A stretch of DNA of 64,000 bases from Actinobacteria bacterium IMCC26077 (GTDB taxonomy: Bacteria > Actinomycetota > Actinomycetes > Nanopelagicales > Nanopelagicaceae): contig CP015606.1 in the NCBI GenBank assembly GCA_002284915.1, forward strand, positions 744,001 through 808,000, written 5' to 3'. Under the pieces are notes generated by a model, which did not search any database, was not told where the DNA came from, and saw only the letters and a program-made list of their open reading frames with translations. Of the stretch, positions 26,894 to 36,751 are shown in pieces. How positions within the stretch are numbered: the stretch's first letter is position 1; each line of letters opens with the position of its first letter. The position numbers and the translations under genes were made by a program.

Positions 26894-28321
26894 ATGTCAG
26901 CAGTTACTTTCATAGATCAAGCGCGCTTATTAGCTCAAGCAGGTAGCGGCGGTAATGGTTGCGTCTCGGTCCATCGCGAGAAGTTCAAACCTTTAGGCGG
27001 TCCAGATGGTGGCAATGGTGGTCGAGGTGGCGATGTCATTCTCGTTGTCGATCCCAGTGTGACAACGCTCTTAGATTTTCATTACAGCCCACACCGAACT
27101 GCTACTTCAGGTCGCCATGGCCAAGGTGGACATAAAGATGGTCCGCAAGGCGACGATTTAGTTCTCCAAGTTCCCGAGGGAACGGTTATCCGAGACACCT
27201 ACGGAAATGTCGTCGCCGATCTACTCGGCGTTGGCACTCGTTTCGTGGTGGCGCGCGGTGGCGCAGGTGGTTTAGGAAATGCTGCGCTTGCCTCATCAAG
27301 ACGTCGCGCACCTGGTTTTGCGCTCCTTGGTGAGCCTGGTGAAAAAGTTGATTTAACGCTCGAGCTGAAGAGCGTCGCTGACATCGCTTTAGTTGGCTAC
27401 CCATCAGCAGGGAAATCATCGTTGATTGCTGCGATCTCTGCTGCTCGTCCAAAAATCGCTGAGTACCCCTTTACTACCCTCGTACCCAACCTTGGCGTTG
27501 TCGAAATTGGCGAGCATCGCTTCACCGTCGCCGATGTGCCTGGACTTATTCCAGGCGCGAGTGAAGGAAAAGGACTTGGTTTGGAATTCCTCCGCCATGT
27601 TGAGCGCTGTTCAGCATTGGTACATGTCCTCGATTGCGGCACGCTCGAGAGCGATCGTGATCCAATTCGTGACTTTGAAGTCATCGAAAATGAGCTCGCT
27701 GCTTATGGTGGACTGCAAGATCGACCACGAATCGTCGCACTCAATAAAATCGACTTACCTGATGGTCGCGCTATGGCCGAGATGGTCTCGGATAACTTGC
27801 GCGCCCGAGGTCTCGAGGTCTATCCCATATCAGCGGCGACCCGGGAAGGTATTCCGGAATTGCTCTACGCGATGGCTGCTCTCATCAATCGCAAGCCAAA
27901 AGAGAGCGTCGAGGCGCCGCGCATTGTGCTTCGCCCGAAGGCTGTCGATGATCTTGGCTTTGCCGTCCGCAAGGAGAAGAACGGTCGCTTTGTGGTGACG
28001 GGCGAGAAACCAGAGCGCTGGGTACGCCAGACAAATTTCAGTAATGAAGAAGCAGTTGGTTATCTCGCCGATCGATTGGCTCGACTGGGCGTCGAGAAAG
28101 AGCTCTTCAAGTTGGGTGCCGAGCCAGGGTGTGAAGTGATGATCGGCGAAGGCGAAGATTCCACTCGCTTTGAGTGGGAACCGACGATTGAGGCTGGCGT
28201 TGAGCATTTCCATACCCGGCGTGGACACGATGTCCGGGTTGAGACGGTCCAGCTAGGGCTGCACAAGGCGAGCGAAGATAATCTTTCCGAAGAGGATTGG
28301 AGTGAGGATGATGCGCAGTGA
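26894..28321 (+). CDS. obg: Obg/CgtA GTPase
   Basis: Obg is a ribosome-assembly and stress GTPase of the 50S subunit. The 475-residue product has the glycine-rich Obg fold (residues 1-160, with [10 protein letters not shown]), the G domain with G1 GYPSAGKSS (about 168), G3 DVPG and G4 NKID, and a C-terminal OCT domain (about 345-425) with an acidic tail. AGAGGTG lies upstream of the ATG. proB overlaps its 3' end. Confidence 0.96.
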   Translation: MSAVTFIDQARLLAQAGSGGNGCVSVHREKFKPLGGPDGGNGGRGGDVILVVDPSVTTLLDFHYSPHRTATSGRHGQGGHKDGPQGDDLVLQVPEGTVIRDTYGNVVADLLGVGTRFVVARGGAGGLGNAALASSRRRAPGFALLGEPGEKVDLTLELKSVADIALVGYPSAGKSSLIAAISAARPKIAEYPFTTLVPNLGVVEIGEHRFTVADVPGLIPGASEGKGLGLEFLRHVERCSALVHVLDCGTLESDRDPIRDFEVIENELAAYGGLQDRPRIVALNKIDLPDGRAMAEMVSDNLRARGLEVYPISAATREGIPELLYAMAALINRKPKESVEAPRIVLRPKAVDDLGFAVRKEKNGRFVVTGEKPERWVRQTNFSNEEAVGYLADRLARLGVEKELFKLGAEPGCEVMIGEGEDSTRFEWEPTIEAGVEHFHTRRGHDVRVETVQLGLHKASEDNLSEEDWSEDDAQ

Positions 28322-29423
28322 AGTTTCACGAGCCAAACGCATCGTCATCAAGGTTGGTTCGTCATCTTTAACCGGTAGCGCGGGAGCAGGTCTGGATACC
28401 GGGGCGGTCGATCGACTAGTTGACGCTGTTGCCAGTGCAAAGGCTCGCGGTCTCGATGTACTCGTGGTTACCTCTGGAGCAATTGCCGCTGGTTTAGCGC
28501 CGTTGGGTCTGAAATCCAGGCCAAAGGAGTTAGAGCTCCAACAAGCCGCTGCATCGGTAGGCCAAGGACTGTTAATGCATCGATATACCGAATCCTTTGC
28601 TCGACATTCAATCACTGCTTCGCAAGTGCTCCTGACTAGCGAAGATATTGTGCGTCGAAGCCACTATCGAAATGCGCAGCGGACGCTTGATCGATTGCTC
28701 ACCCTTGGTGTTGTCCCGGTTGTTAATGAGAATGACACTGTTGGAACCTCTGAAATTAGATTCGGTGATAATGACCGCCTAGCAGCGCTCGTTTCCCATT
28801 TAGTGCAAGCTGATTTACTCATCCTGCTCTCGGATATCGATGCTCTCTATGACGCCCCACCGACATCACAACATGCTAAGCGAATTGCCGAGGTGAGCGA
28901 TTTTGCAGCGCTAGCTAGCGCTGAGATTGGTGGCGCAGCTAGCGCCGGAGTTGGTAGCGGAGGGATGACAACTAAAGTCGAAGCAGCTCGAATTGCAACG
29001 AGCGCGGGTATTGCAGTCGTTCTTACCTCGTTAGCAAATGTCCAGGGAGCCGTTGATGGTGCTGAAGTAGGAACTATTTTCCATGCCGGCTCGCATCGAG
29101 CGCCATCGCGTGCGCTCTGGATCGCTCATGCATCAACACCAAAAGGCGCATTGCTACTTGACGAAGGCGCAGCAAAAGCCATTCTGGAGCGCGGCACTTC
29201 GTTGCTCGCGGCGGGGGTTAGAGCGGTTACCGGAGATTTCGCCGCTGGCGATGTCGTGGATTTGGTCGACCCCACTCAAAAGGTAATCGCACGTGGATTG
29301 GTGGCTTTTGATAGCGACGAAATTCCACAATTACTCGGAAAGAGCACCAAGGAGTTGGCGGCAACGTTTGGTGCTGAATACGAGCGCGAGCTGGTTCATC
29401 GCGACGATTTAACTCTTATTTAA
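28308..29423 (+). CDS. proB: Glutamate 5-kinase
   Basis: ProB phosphorylates glutamate in the first step of proline synthesis. The product, about 371 residues, has an amino-acid kinase domain ([40 protein letters not shown]) and a C-terminal PUA domain from about residue 270. Start choice among GTG 28302, ATG 28308 and ATG 28311 is open; GGAG at 28299-28302 favours one of the two ATGs. It overlaps obg by 14 nt. proA lies 1.2 kb downstream, beyond an oppositely oriented hydrolase gene. Confidence 0.94.
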   Translation: MMRSEVSRAKRIVIKVGSSSLTGSAGAGLDTGAVDRLVDAVASAKARGLDVLVVTSGAIAAGLAPLGLKSRPKELELQQAAASVGQGLLMHRYTESFARHSITASQVLLTSEDIVRRSHYRNAQRTLDRLLTLGVVPVVNENDTVGTSEIRFGDNDRLAALVSHLVQADLLILLSDIDALYDAPPTSQHAKRIAEVSDFAALASAEIGGAASAGVGSGGMTTKVEAARIATSAGIAVVLTSLANVQGAVDGAEVGTIFHAGSHRAPSRALWIAHASTPKGALLLDEGAAKAILERGTSLLAAGVRAVTGDFAAGDVVDLVDPTQKVIARGLVAFDSDEIPQLLGKSTKELAATFGAEYERELVHRDDLTLI

Positions 29424-29430
29424 AACGGAT

Positions 29431-30582
29431 TTAACGACGCAATGCGAGCCGATACATCACTTCGGTAGCGGGGCCTTCATTCGAATCATTGAGATCATCG
29501 CTTAATTTCACTATGACGGTCTTGGTCTCAGGGACAATCAACACATGTTGACCGTGTAGTCCAAGGAGCATCGAAGTGTTCGGATATGGATGCCAAATTT
29601 GAGCGCCATAGCCCCAATTTCGATCTAGCGTGACAACTGGTGTTGCCAGACGGGCGTTCCAGATTGACGGAATAATGGAAGTGCCGTTTGCCAGACCGTT
29701 ATCAAGGATTAGTTGACCAACGAGTCCATAATCGCGCGCAGCAGCATTAAAGCAACAGAATGTCTTCTCTTGTCCATCAAGGTGATCAACCCCCCAAGTT
29801 GCACCATACTTAGCGCCGAGAGGCTGCCAAATGTTCTTGGCGAAATAATCAGAGACTCGTTCGCCCGTTACTCTCTTAATTACCATGCCTAGCATTTGCG
29901 TATCGATACTTCGATATTCAGCAGCTGAACCTGGTTCAAACTTCATCTTTCGGTTGTTTCCCATGAACCAATCGAGGTCAGTGGTGGCATACATCTGAGC
30001 GATGGCAACGCCCCAACCGCTGGGCCCAGAAGGGTAATTGTCAGTAACGCCGACGCCGCTGCGCATATCGAGAAGTTGATTGATAGTGAACTCGTCGAAT
30101 GTTGTGCCATTCTTGAATTGTGGAAAGAAGTCCACAAATTTATCGCTCTCATTGATCTTGCCTTGACTAATCAGTTGGCCAATCATGATTGACGTTAGTG
30201 TTTTGGCAACTGAATAGGACGGGAAGAGGAATTTCTCATCGAATCCCTCTTTGTACCACTCGTAAGAGATCACACCATTACGGATCACGAGAAAAGCATT
30301 GGCCGCTGTTGTATCGAGGAATTCTTGGAACGATATTTGTTCGCCATTAAACGAGACCTTGGTGGGTAACTCTTCCGTTGCCGTGCTCCACAGTTTGGGG
30401 GATTGAGCTGGTGGGATGTAGTGCGAAGGCATCAACTTGGGTGTCGCATGGGCAGGGGCAAGACCGAGGCGAATCGCTGCGATTGGCTCTGGATAGTGGA
30501 CTAAGCGCATGAAACTAAAGAGGAGGAGATAGAGCGCAAGCGCCGAGAGGAGGAAGCGTCGAAGCCATTTGACGAGGAACAT
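29431..30582 (-). CDS. Membrane-anchored serine hydrolase, beta-lactamase/class C esterase family
   Basis: The 383-residue protein has an N-terminal membrane helix (LLSALALYLLLFSFM) and a serine-hydrolase domain of the AmpC/EstB type. Nucleophile motif SxxK is SVAK (in SYSVAKTLTS), the second motif is YRS in EYRSIDTQ where YxN is usual, and a late LHGQH may be the HxG-like motif. Substrate is unknown; a peptidoglycan peptide, ester or beta-lactam is possible. The frame stays open to 30942, but that part lies antisense inside proA and is not credible. ATG 30582 is taken because TACGCT ends 7 nt before it. It is convergent with proB (7-nt gap) and divergent from proA. Confidence 0.82.
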   Translation of the reverse strand: MFLVKWLRRFLLSALALYLLLFSFMRLVHYPEPIAAIRLGLAPAHATPKLMPSHYIPPAQSPKLWSTATEELPTKVSFNGEQISFQEFLDTTAANAFLVIRNGVISYEWYKEGFDEKFLFPSYSVAKTLTSIMIGQLISQGKINESDKFVDFFPQFKNGTTFDEFTINQLLDMRSGVGVTDNYPSGPSGWGVAIAQMYATTDLDWFMGNNRKMKFEPGSAAEYRSIDTQMLGMVIKRVTGERVSDYFAKNIWQPLGAKYGATWGVDHLDGQEKTFCCFNAAARDYGLVGQLILDNGLANGTSIIPSIWNARLATPVVTLDRNWGYGAQIWHPYPNTSMLLGLHGQHVLIVPETKTVIVKLSDDLNDSNEGPATEVMYRLALRR

Positions 30583-30589
30583 ATTGGTA

Positions 30590-30618
30590 AGCGTATCCGA
30601 GTAAAGATTCGTTAGGCT
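30590..30618. promoter_or_regulatory. Overlapping two-way promoter for proA and the serine hydrolase gene
   Basis: On plus, TAGGCT (30613-30618) ends 7 nt before the proA ATG. On minus, TACGCT (30595-30590) ends 7 nt before the hydrolase ATG. The two hexamers are 17 bp apart, so each occupies the -35 position of the other. Neither gene has a Shine-Dalgarno sequence. Confidence 0.55.
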
Positions 30619-30625
30619 ATCAACC

Positions 30626-31879
30626 ATGATTGCCAACCTTTCGAGCGCAGCGCGAAAAGCCGGGGTCGTATTAGCCCATGCCTCCCGCGCACAGAAAGAT
30701 GATGCAATTGAGGCAATCGCTGTCGCGCTACTGGCGCGGGAAAGTGAGATTCTCGCTGCCAATAATGACGATGTCATTCGTTCGCGCAGTGAGGGAATCT
30801 CTGAATCGTTGATAGATCGCTTGATGCTCAATAGCGCTCGAATTGCGGGCATCGCAGGTGGCGCTCGGAAAATTAAAGCCCTTCCCGATCCAATTGGGGT
30901 CATCAAACGGGAGCGCACGCTGCCCAACGGCCTACACCTCAAGCAAGTCTCAGTTCCATTTGGGGTCGTGGGGATGGTTTACGAAGCTCGCCCCAATGTC
31001 ACCGTTGATGCCGCAGTGATTCTTCTCAAATCCGGTAATTGTGCGCTCCTTCGTGGATCATCAAGCGCGGCAAAATCCAATGAGATTCTCGTCTCCATTA
31101 TGCGTGATGCAGTAGCAAGCGTTGGTCTGCCAGCAGATGTGATTCAACTAGTTCCCTCTACAGATCGCTCGAGTGTGACCGAGTTACTCCATGCGCGCGG
31201 CTTAGTAGATTTAGTAATTCCACGAGGAAGCGCTGCGTTGATTCGAACTGTGGTGGATGAGGCAAAGGTCCCAACAATCGAAACCGGCGCTGGGGTTTGT
31301 CACGTCTACGTAGATAAAGATGGCGACTTGGCAAAAGCGCTGCCGATTCTAATCAACTCGAAAGTGCAACGTCCGAGCGTCTGCAACGCCGCTGAAACTC
31401 TTCTTGTGCATAGCGAGATTGCTGACACATTCTTACCAATGGCGCTCGATGCATTGAATTCAGAGCACGTTGTACTCCATGGCGATGCAAAGACAGTAGA
31501 GGTGGCGAGGAAACTTGGCATCAATGCATCTTTAGCGCGGGAGGAGAACTGGTCGACTGAGTATGGCGTTCTCGAAATGAATGTCCGTGTGGTCGACAGC
31601 GTCGATCAAGCAGCTGAACATATTCGCAAATACGGGACTAACCACACCGATGCGATAATCTCGGAAAATCCCCGCGCTATCGAGAGCTTCATCAATCAGA
31701 TGGATGCGGCAGCAGTAATGATTAACGCCTCCACTCGCTTCACCGATGGCGAAGAGATGGGCTTTGGCGCCGAGATTGGAATCTCAAATCAAAAGGCGCA
31801 TGCGCGAGGTCCGATGGGGCTTGAGGAGATGACGACGACGACCTGGATCGTGACCGGGACTGGTCAGATTCGCGGGTAG
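30626..31879 (+). CDS. proA: Gamma-glutamyl phosphate reductase
   Basis: ProA reduces glutamyl phosphate to glutamate semialdehyde with NADPH, the second step of proline synthesis. The 417-residue protein of the aldehyde dehydrogenase superfamily has the catalytic Cys in ETGAGVCHVYVD (near residue 218), the family segment YEARPNVTVDAAVLLKSGN in slightly varied form, and the C-terminal GPMGLEEMTTTTWIVTG. It is probably leaderless. Its stop codon TAG forms the first bases of the gatC -10 box. Confidence 0.96.
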   Translation: MIANLSSAARKAGVVLAHASRAQKDDAIEAIAVALLARESEILAANNDDVIRSRSEGISESLIDRLMLNSARIAGIAGGARKIKALPDPIGVIKRERTLPNGLHLKQVSVPFGVVGMVYEARPNVTVDAAVILLKSGNCALLRGSSSAAKSNEILVSIMRDAVASVGLPADVIQLVPSTDRSSVTELLHARGLVDLVIPRGSAALIRTVVDEAKVPTIETGAGVCHVYVDKDGDLAKALPILINSKVQRPSVCNAAETLLVHSEIADTFLPMALDALNSEHVVLHGDAKTVEVARKLGINASLAREENWSTEYGVLEMNVRVVDSVDQAAEHIRKYGTNHTDAIISENPRAIESFINQMDAAAVMINASTRFTDGEEMGFGAEIGISNQKAHARGPMGLEEMTTTTWIVTGTGQIRG

Positions 31880-31882
31880 GCT
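31877..31882 (+). promoter_or_regulatory. Leaderless promoter -10 of gatCAB
   Basis: TAGGCT begins with the proA stop codon and ends 6 nt before the gatC ATG. The arrangement is identical to that upstream of ndk. Confidence 0.6.
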
Positions 31883-31888
31883 TTGGGT

Positions 31889-32197
31889 ATGGCTGGAAAA
31901 TCCCGGATCTCCCGCGATGAGGTCGCTCGCATCGCTGCTCTAGCCCGGATCACGCTAGGCGATGATGAACTGACACATCTGGCAGGCCAGATCGATGGAA
32001 TTCTCGATGCCGTTGCCGTAGTGCAAGAAGCGGCTGGCACCGATGTGCCTGCTATGTCACACCCATTAGAGATCTCCAATGTGACCCGTCCGGATCTCAT
32101 TCGGCCAAGCCTCACTCCGGAGGAGGCGCTTAGCGGCGCACCGGCGAGCGAAGAATCACGTTTTCGCGTACCTCAGATCTTGGGTGAAGAGGCATGA
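31889..32197 (+). CDS. gatC: Asp-tRNA(Asn)/Glu-tRNA(Gln) amidotransferase subunit C
   Basis: GatC stabilises the GatCAB complex, which amidates mischarged Glu-tRNA(Gln) and Asp-tRNA(Asn). The 102-residue protein contains the typical [22 protein letters not shown] helix and a C-terminal [13 protein letters not shown] 31889 is used rather than an in-frame TTG six bases earlier. Its stop overlaps gatA (ATGA). Confidence 0.95.
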   Translation: MAGKSRISRDEVARIAALARITLGDDELTHLAGQIDGILDAVAVVQEAAGTDVPAMSHPLEISNVTRPDLIRPSLTPEEALSGAPASEESRFRVPQILGEEA

Positions 32198-33684
32198 GCG
32201 AACTCGTTCGAAAGAGCGCGGCTGAATTAGGCACGTTAATTGCGCAGGGCGAACTTTCATCGCGCGAAGTGACGCAAGCGCATCTTGATCAAATCGCTCA
32301 GACAGACTCTGCAATCCACGCCTTCTTGCATGTTGATGTTCAGGGCGCGTTAGCCCAAGCAGATCACGCCGATAAGAGCAGAGGCGAAAGCAACTCACCG
32401 CTTCACGGTGTGCCACTGGCCCTCAAGGATGTCTTAGCGCAAAAGGGAGTTCCCACGACATGTGGTTCGAAAATCCTCGAAGGATGGCGGCCACCTTACG
32501 ACTCAACAGTGGTCGCTAAATTGAAAGATTCGGGAATTGTCATTCTCGGTAAGACAAATATGGACGAGTTTGCGATGGGTTCCTCAACAGAGAACTCCGC
32601 GTACGGACCGACTCGAAATCCTTGGGACACCAATCGCATTCCCGGTGGATCTGGTGGTGGTTCTGCAGCTGCGCTCGCTGCGATGCAGGCGCCACTTGCA
32701 ATCGGAACTGATACCGGTGGATCGATTCGACAACCTGCCGCAGTCACGGGAACTGTTGGAGTGAAGCCAACGTACGGCGGCGTCTCTCGTTACGGGCTTG
32801 TCGCCTTCTCCTCGAGTTTGGATCAAGCAGGCCCATGCGCTCGCAACGTTCTCGATACCGCCTTACTGCATCAGGTGATTGCTGGTTATGATCCCAAAGA
32901 TGCAACGAGTATCAATGCGCCAGTCCCTGATGTCGTTGCAGCTGCAAAGCGCGCCGATGTAAGGGGGATGAAGATCGGCGTAGTCAAAGAGCTCTCCGGC
33001 GATGGATATGAAAAGGGAGTCGCTGATCGATTTGCAGAATCTCTTGCAATACTTGAATCGCAGGGCGCCGAGATCATCGAAGTCTCTTGTCCAAATTTTA
33101 AATTCGCATTAGGTGCTTACTATTTAATTGCTCCGAGTGAAGCTTCTTCGAATCTCGCTCGCTTTGATGCGATGCGTTATGGCCTTCGCGTCGGCGATGA
33201 CGGCGCGCGAAGTGCTGAAGAGGTGATGAGCCTTACTCGTGAGGCCGGATTTGGTCCTGAAGTGAAGCGGCGAATCATTCTTGGCACGTACGCACTCTCT
33301 GCCGGTTACTACGAAGCTTTCTATGGGAGCGCGCAAAAGGTTCGCACTCTCATTACACGTGATTTCGCCGCTGCGTACGAGAAGGTCGATGTACTGGTCT
33401 CGCCAACTACACCTACCGTCGCATTCAAGATCGGTGAGAAGAGCGATGATCCTGTGGCGATGTATCTCAGTGACGTGGCCACCATCCCAGTAAATCTTGC
33501 AGGCGTCGCATCGATGAGTTTGCCGGCAGGCTTATCTGAAGGCTTGCCCGTGGGTTTCCAAATCATCGCACCTGCAATGCGCGACGATCGCCTGTATCAA
33601 GTTGGGGGTGCACTTGAGCGTGAGCTGCATGCCAAGTGGAACGGCCCATTGACCAATCAGATTCCAGATTTGCAGGTGCGGTAA
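32194..33684 (+). CDS. gatA: Glu-tRNA(Gln) amidotransferase subunit A
   Basis: GatA is the amidase that releases ammonia from glutamine. The 496-residue protein has the Ser-cisSer-Lys triad: Lys in [12 protein letters not shown] (about residue 75), cis-Ser in GSGGGSAAA (about 152) and nucleophile Ser in [10 protein letters not shown] (about 176). It overlaps gatC by 4 nt and gatB by 1 nt, so the three subunits should be produced together. Confidence 0.97.
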   Translation: MSELVRKSAAELGTLIAQGELSSREVTQAHLDQIAQTDSAIHAFLHVDVQGALAQADHADKSRGESNSPLHGVPLALKDVLAQKGVPTTCGSKILEGWRPPYDSTVVAKLKDSGIVILGKTNMDEFAMGSSTENSAYGPTRNPWDTNRIPGGSGGGSAAALAAMQAPLAIGTDTGGSIRQPAAVTGTVGVKPTYGGVSRYGLVAFSSSLDQAGPCARNVLDTALLHQVIAGYDPKDATSINAPVPDVVAAAKRADVRGMKIGVVKELSGDGYEKGVADRFAESLAILESQGAEIIEVSCPNFKFALGAYYLIAPSEASSNLARFDAMRYGLRVGDDGARSAEEVMSLTREAGFGPEVKRRIILGTYALSAGYYEAFYGSAQKVRTLITRDFAAAYEKVDVLVSPTTPTVAFKIGEKSDDPVAMYLSDVATIPVNLAGVASMSLPAGLSEGLPVGFQIIAPAMRDDRLYQVGGALERELHAKWNGPLTNQIPDLQVR

Positions 33685-35186
33685 TGGCGCTCTCATACGA
33701 TGACGTAGTCGCGAGGTATGAGCCATCACTTGGCCTTGAGGTGCATGTCGAGCTCAATACTGAAACAAAGATGTTCTGTGGCTGCGCCACCGTATTCGGC
33801 GCACCGCCAAACACTCAAACCTGCCCGGTCTGCCTCGGCATGCCTGGTGCGTTGCCAATGGTCAACGAGAAAGCGATTGAGAGCACCATTCGGATTGGTT
33901 TAGCGCTCAATTGCGCCATTACGCCGAAGAGTCGCTTCGCTCGGAAGAATTACTTCTATCCAGATATGCCGAAGAACTTCCAGATTTCGCAATATGACGA
34001 GCCGATCTGCACCAATGGGTATCTCGATGTCGAGGTTGAAACCGATGAAGGCGCTAAAACTTTCCGAATCGAAATCGAACGCGTGCATATGGAAGAGGAC
34101 ACCGGAAAATCGCTCCACGTCGGCGGTGCGACCGGACGTATCCATGGCGCCGAATACTCGCTCCTTGATTACAACCGCGCTGGTATCCCGCTAGTTGAAA
34201 TCGTGACCAAGGTGGTATCCAGTACTGGTAAGTACGCGCCAGAGGTAGCCAAGGCATATGTAAAGGAGCTTCGCGACATCTTGCGCTCCCTAGGAGTGAG
34301 CGATGTCAAGATGGAGCAAGGTTCACTTCGCTGCGATGCAAACGTCTCGCTAGCGCCTATTGGATCTGGAAAATTAGGAACGCGCAGTGAGACGAAGAAC
34401 GTCAACTCACTTCGCTCGGTTGAGCGTGCAGTCCGCGGTGAAATGATTCGCCATGCAGGATTGCTCGATAAGGGTGAGCGCGTTGTTCAAGAGACGAGAC
34501 ATTTTCAAGAAGATACCGGGGCTACCCGTTCGGGGCGCTCGAAGGAGCAAGCCGAGGATTACCGCTACTTCCCAGAACCAGATCTCACTCCAGTAGCTCC
34601 TGACGCAACGTGGATTGAGAAATTGCGAAGTGAGTTACCAGAGAAGCCTTCAGTCCGGCGCGCTCGCCTGCAGGCGCTCTGGCAAGTGCCAGATAAAGAG
34701 ATGGCTGCGATGGTTAATGCGGGCGCTGTTGATCTTGTTGAAGAGACAGTCGCACTAGGGGCTGATCCCACGAAGGCTCGTGGCTGGTGGCTGGGTGAGA
34801 TTTCTCGTCTTGCCAATGAAGCTGAAGTCGAATTAAGCAGCGTAAGTATCTCTCCGAAAGAGGTCGCACGTATCGTTGAATTGATTGGCGCCGGTGAATT
34901 GACCGACAAACTTGCGCGACAGGTAGTTGCTGCAGTCATCGCGGGCGAAGGTGATCCAGATTCGGTTATTGCAGCGAAGGGAATTAAAGTTGTCTCCGAT
35001 GAAAGTTCTCTGATTGCAGCTATTGAAAAGGCGATCGCAGATCAACCGGAGACTGCCGAGAAAGTTCGGAATGGTCATCTTCCAGCAGCCGGTGCGCTCA
35101 TTGGTGCAGTCATGAAAGAGACTAAAGGCCAAGCAGATGCTGCGCGGGTGCGCGAGCTTCTACTTGGCCAATTAGGTCAAGCGTAA
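33684..35186 (+). CDS. gatB: Asp/Glu-tRNA amidotransferase subunit B
   Basis: GatB binds the mischarged tRNA and transfers the amide. The 500-residue protein has [18 protein letters not shown] at the N-terminus (metal-binding Cys pair continued by CPVCLGMPG), the kinase-like core and a C-terminal YqeY-type tail. ATG 33684 overlaps the gatA stop (TAATG). The longer frame upstream lies within gatA and is ignored. Confidence 0.97.
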   Translation: MALSYDDVVARYEPSLGLEVHVELNTETKMFCGCATVFGAPPNTQTCPVCLGMPGALPMVNEKAIESTIRIGLALNCAITPKSRFARKNYFYPDMPKNFQISQYDEPICTNGYLDVEVETDEGAKTFRIEIERVHMEEDTGKSLHVGGATGRIHGAEYSLLDYNRAGIPLVEIVTKVVSSTGKYAPEVAKAYVKELRDILRSLGVSDVKMEQGSLRCDANVSLAPIGSGKLGTRSETKNVNSLRSVERAVRGEMIRHAGLLDKGERVVQETRHFQEDTGATRSGRSKEQAEDYRYFPEPDLTPVAPDATWIEKLRSELPEKPSVRRARLQALWQVPDKEMAAMVNAGAVDLVEETVALGADPTKARGWWLGEISRLANEAEVELSSVSISPKEVARIVELIGAGELTDKLARQVVAAVIAGEGDPDSVIAAKGIKVVSDESSLIAAIEKAIADQPETAEKVRNGHLPAAGALIGAVMKETKGQADAARVRELLLGQLGQA

Positions 35187-35192
35187 ATTGAT

Positions 35193-36644
35193 TTAGTGGA
35201 CTACTGCGCCACCTTCATTTTCGACAACAGCTTCCTTGCCGATTTTAATAAATAGCGCAAGTACCACCGCTCCAACGACGAGCAAAGCTGCGCTCACTGT
35301 GAACGCAACGGTGAAACCGTGCGTTAAACCAAAGAGCGGTGACTTTGTCGCATTAGCCGTCATATAAGTGGTGCTGGCAGTTGCGGCAACGGTATTAAGT
35401 AGCGCAGTGCCAAGCGAGCCACCCACTTGTTGACTGGTGTTGATGAGCGCACTGGCCACTCCAGCATCTCGATTACCGACGCCATGCAGCGCAGTGGAAG
35501 ATAGTGGGATAAAGACCAGCGCCATACCGCTACTCATGATCAAGAGAGCAGGAAGCACGTGGGTTACATATGAAGTTTCCGGAGTTATCTGTGTCAGATA
35601 GATCAGACCCACTGCAGCAGCGAGTAGTCCAGGAACCATCAAAGGTCGTGGTCCGACCTTGGGAAGGAGCTGTGATGCCACGCCGGCAAAGACGATGATT
35701 CCGGCGGTAAATGGCAAGAATGCAAATCCAGCTTTGAGTGGCGTATAACCCAGGACTGATTGTAAGTAGATGCCCAAGAAGAGGAACATCGAGAAGAGGC
35801 CAGCGCCAACAACTAATGATCCGAGATAAGAACCACCGCGATTTCGCTCACTGATTACCCGTAGCGGCATGAGTGGATTCTTAACTTTATTCTCGATAAC
35901 GAAGAAAGCTACGAGCAGGATCGCAGCGACTACCAAGAAGGTAATTGTGATATTCGCTGACCATCCTTTAGTTGCAGCTTCATTAAATCCATAGACAAGA
36001 GCGAAGAGGCCAGCACATGCCGTTAATGTTCCCGGCAAGTCGTAGCTGTGGTCGCCGCCAGCTTTGGATTCGTGGACATATTTGAATGCGAGCAAACCAG
36101 CGATCAGCGCAATTGGCGTGTTCACGCCTAAGCACCAGCGCCATGAGAAGTACTCGGTAAGGGTGCCGCCAAGAATCAAACCGATTGCCGCGCCACCACC
36201 AGAGATTGCGCCATAGACACCGAAAGCGCGAGCGCGTTCTTTCGGGTCAGTAAAGGTCACGCTCACAATCGAGAGCGCTGCAGGTGCCAGAAGGGCACCG
36301 AAGACACCTTGGAGGCCGCGTGATGCGAAGAGCAAGCCTTGCGTGGAGGCGATGCCACCAAGAGCTGAGGCGGCAGCGAAGCCAAATAGCCCGACGATGA
36401 AGATCTTCTTTCGCCCCACGAAATCGGCTATTCGCCCTCCAAGTAGTAGGAGTGAGCCGAAGGCAAGGGTGTAGGCAGTGACGACCCATTGCTGATTTGC
36501 ATCGGTGATGCCCAGGTCAGCTTTTGCACTCGGGATTGCGATGTTCACGATGGATGCATCGAGGACGACCATCAATTGGGCGATTGCGATGACGAAAAGG
36601 GTGCGCCATCTGTCGGGAGCAGGGGTAGTTACAGGGTCAGTCAT
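35193..36644 (-). CDS. MFS drug/metabolite exporter, DHA2 (EmrB/QacA) family
   Basis: The 483-residue protein has about 14 membrane segments. Segment 1 carries the DHA2-type VVLDASIVNIAIPS, where the Asp is typical of proton-coupled multidrug exporters; motif A is GGRIADFVGRKK, and motif C-like sequence occurs in segment 5. It probably exports small hydrophobic or cationic compounds; the substrate is unknown. It converges on gatB (6-nt gap) and diverges from ilvD, from which it is separated by 107 bp. Confidence 0.88.
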   Translation of the reverse strand: MTDPVTTPAPDRWRTLFVIAIAQLMVVLDASIVNIAIPSAKADLGITDANQQWVVTAYTLAFGSLLLLGGRIADFVGRKKIFIVGLFGFAAASALGGIASTQGLLFASRGLQGVFGALLAPAALSIVSVTFTDPKERARAFGVYGAISGGGAAIGLILGGTLTEYFSWRWCLGVNTPIALIAGLLAFKYVHESKAGGDHSYDLPGTLTACAGLFALVYGFNEAATKGWSANITITFLVVAAILLVAFFVIENKVKNPLMPLRVISERNRGGSYLGSLVVGAGLFSMFLFLGIYLQSVLGYTPLKAGFAFLPFTAGIIVFAGVASQLLPKVGPRPLMVPGLLAAAVGLIYLTQITPETSYVTHVLPALLIMSSGMALVFIPLSSTALHGVGNRDAGVASALINTSQQVGGSLGTALLNTVAATASTTYMTANATKSPLFGLTHGFTVAFTVSAALLVVGAVVLALFIKIGKEAVVENEGGAVVH

Positions 36645-36739
36645 AGGTATCAGTCTCTCTAGTTGTGAAGTGCCACACGCAAATGCGCAGGGTATAACGG
36701 TAACAGCGAGAACGTTGGCGCCCGCTTGGACATTCCCCG

Positions 36740-36745
36740 TACTAT
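36740..36745 (+). promoter_or_regulatory. Leaderless promoter -10 of ilvD
   Basis: TACTAT ends 6 nt before the ilvD ATG. A weak -35-like TTGGCG lies 19 bp upstream. There is no ribosome-binding site. Confidence 0.55.
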
Positions 36746-36751
36746 CGCCTT

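Noticed and set aside
30583-30942. Extension of the serine hydrolase frame by 120 codons upstream
   Set aside because: It lies antisense to the start of proA, its sequence is low-complexity and unlike the family, and a promoter box with correct spacing sits directly before ATG 30582.
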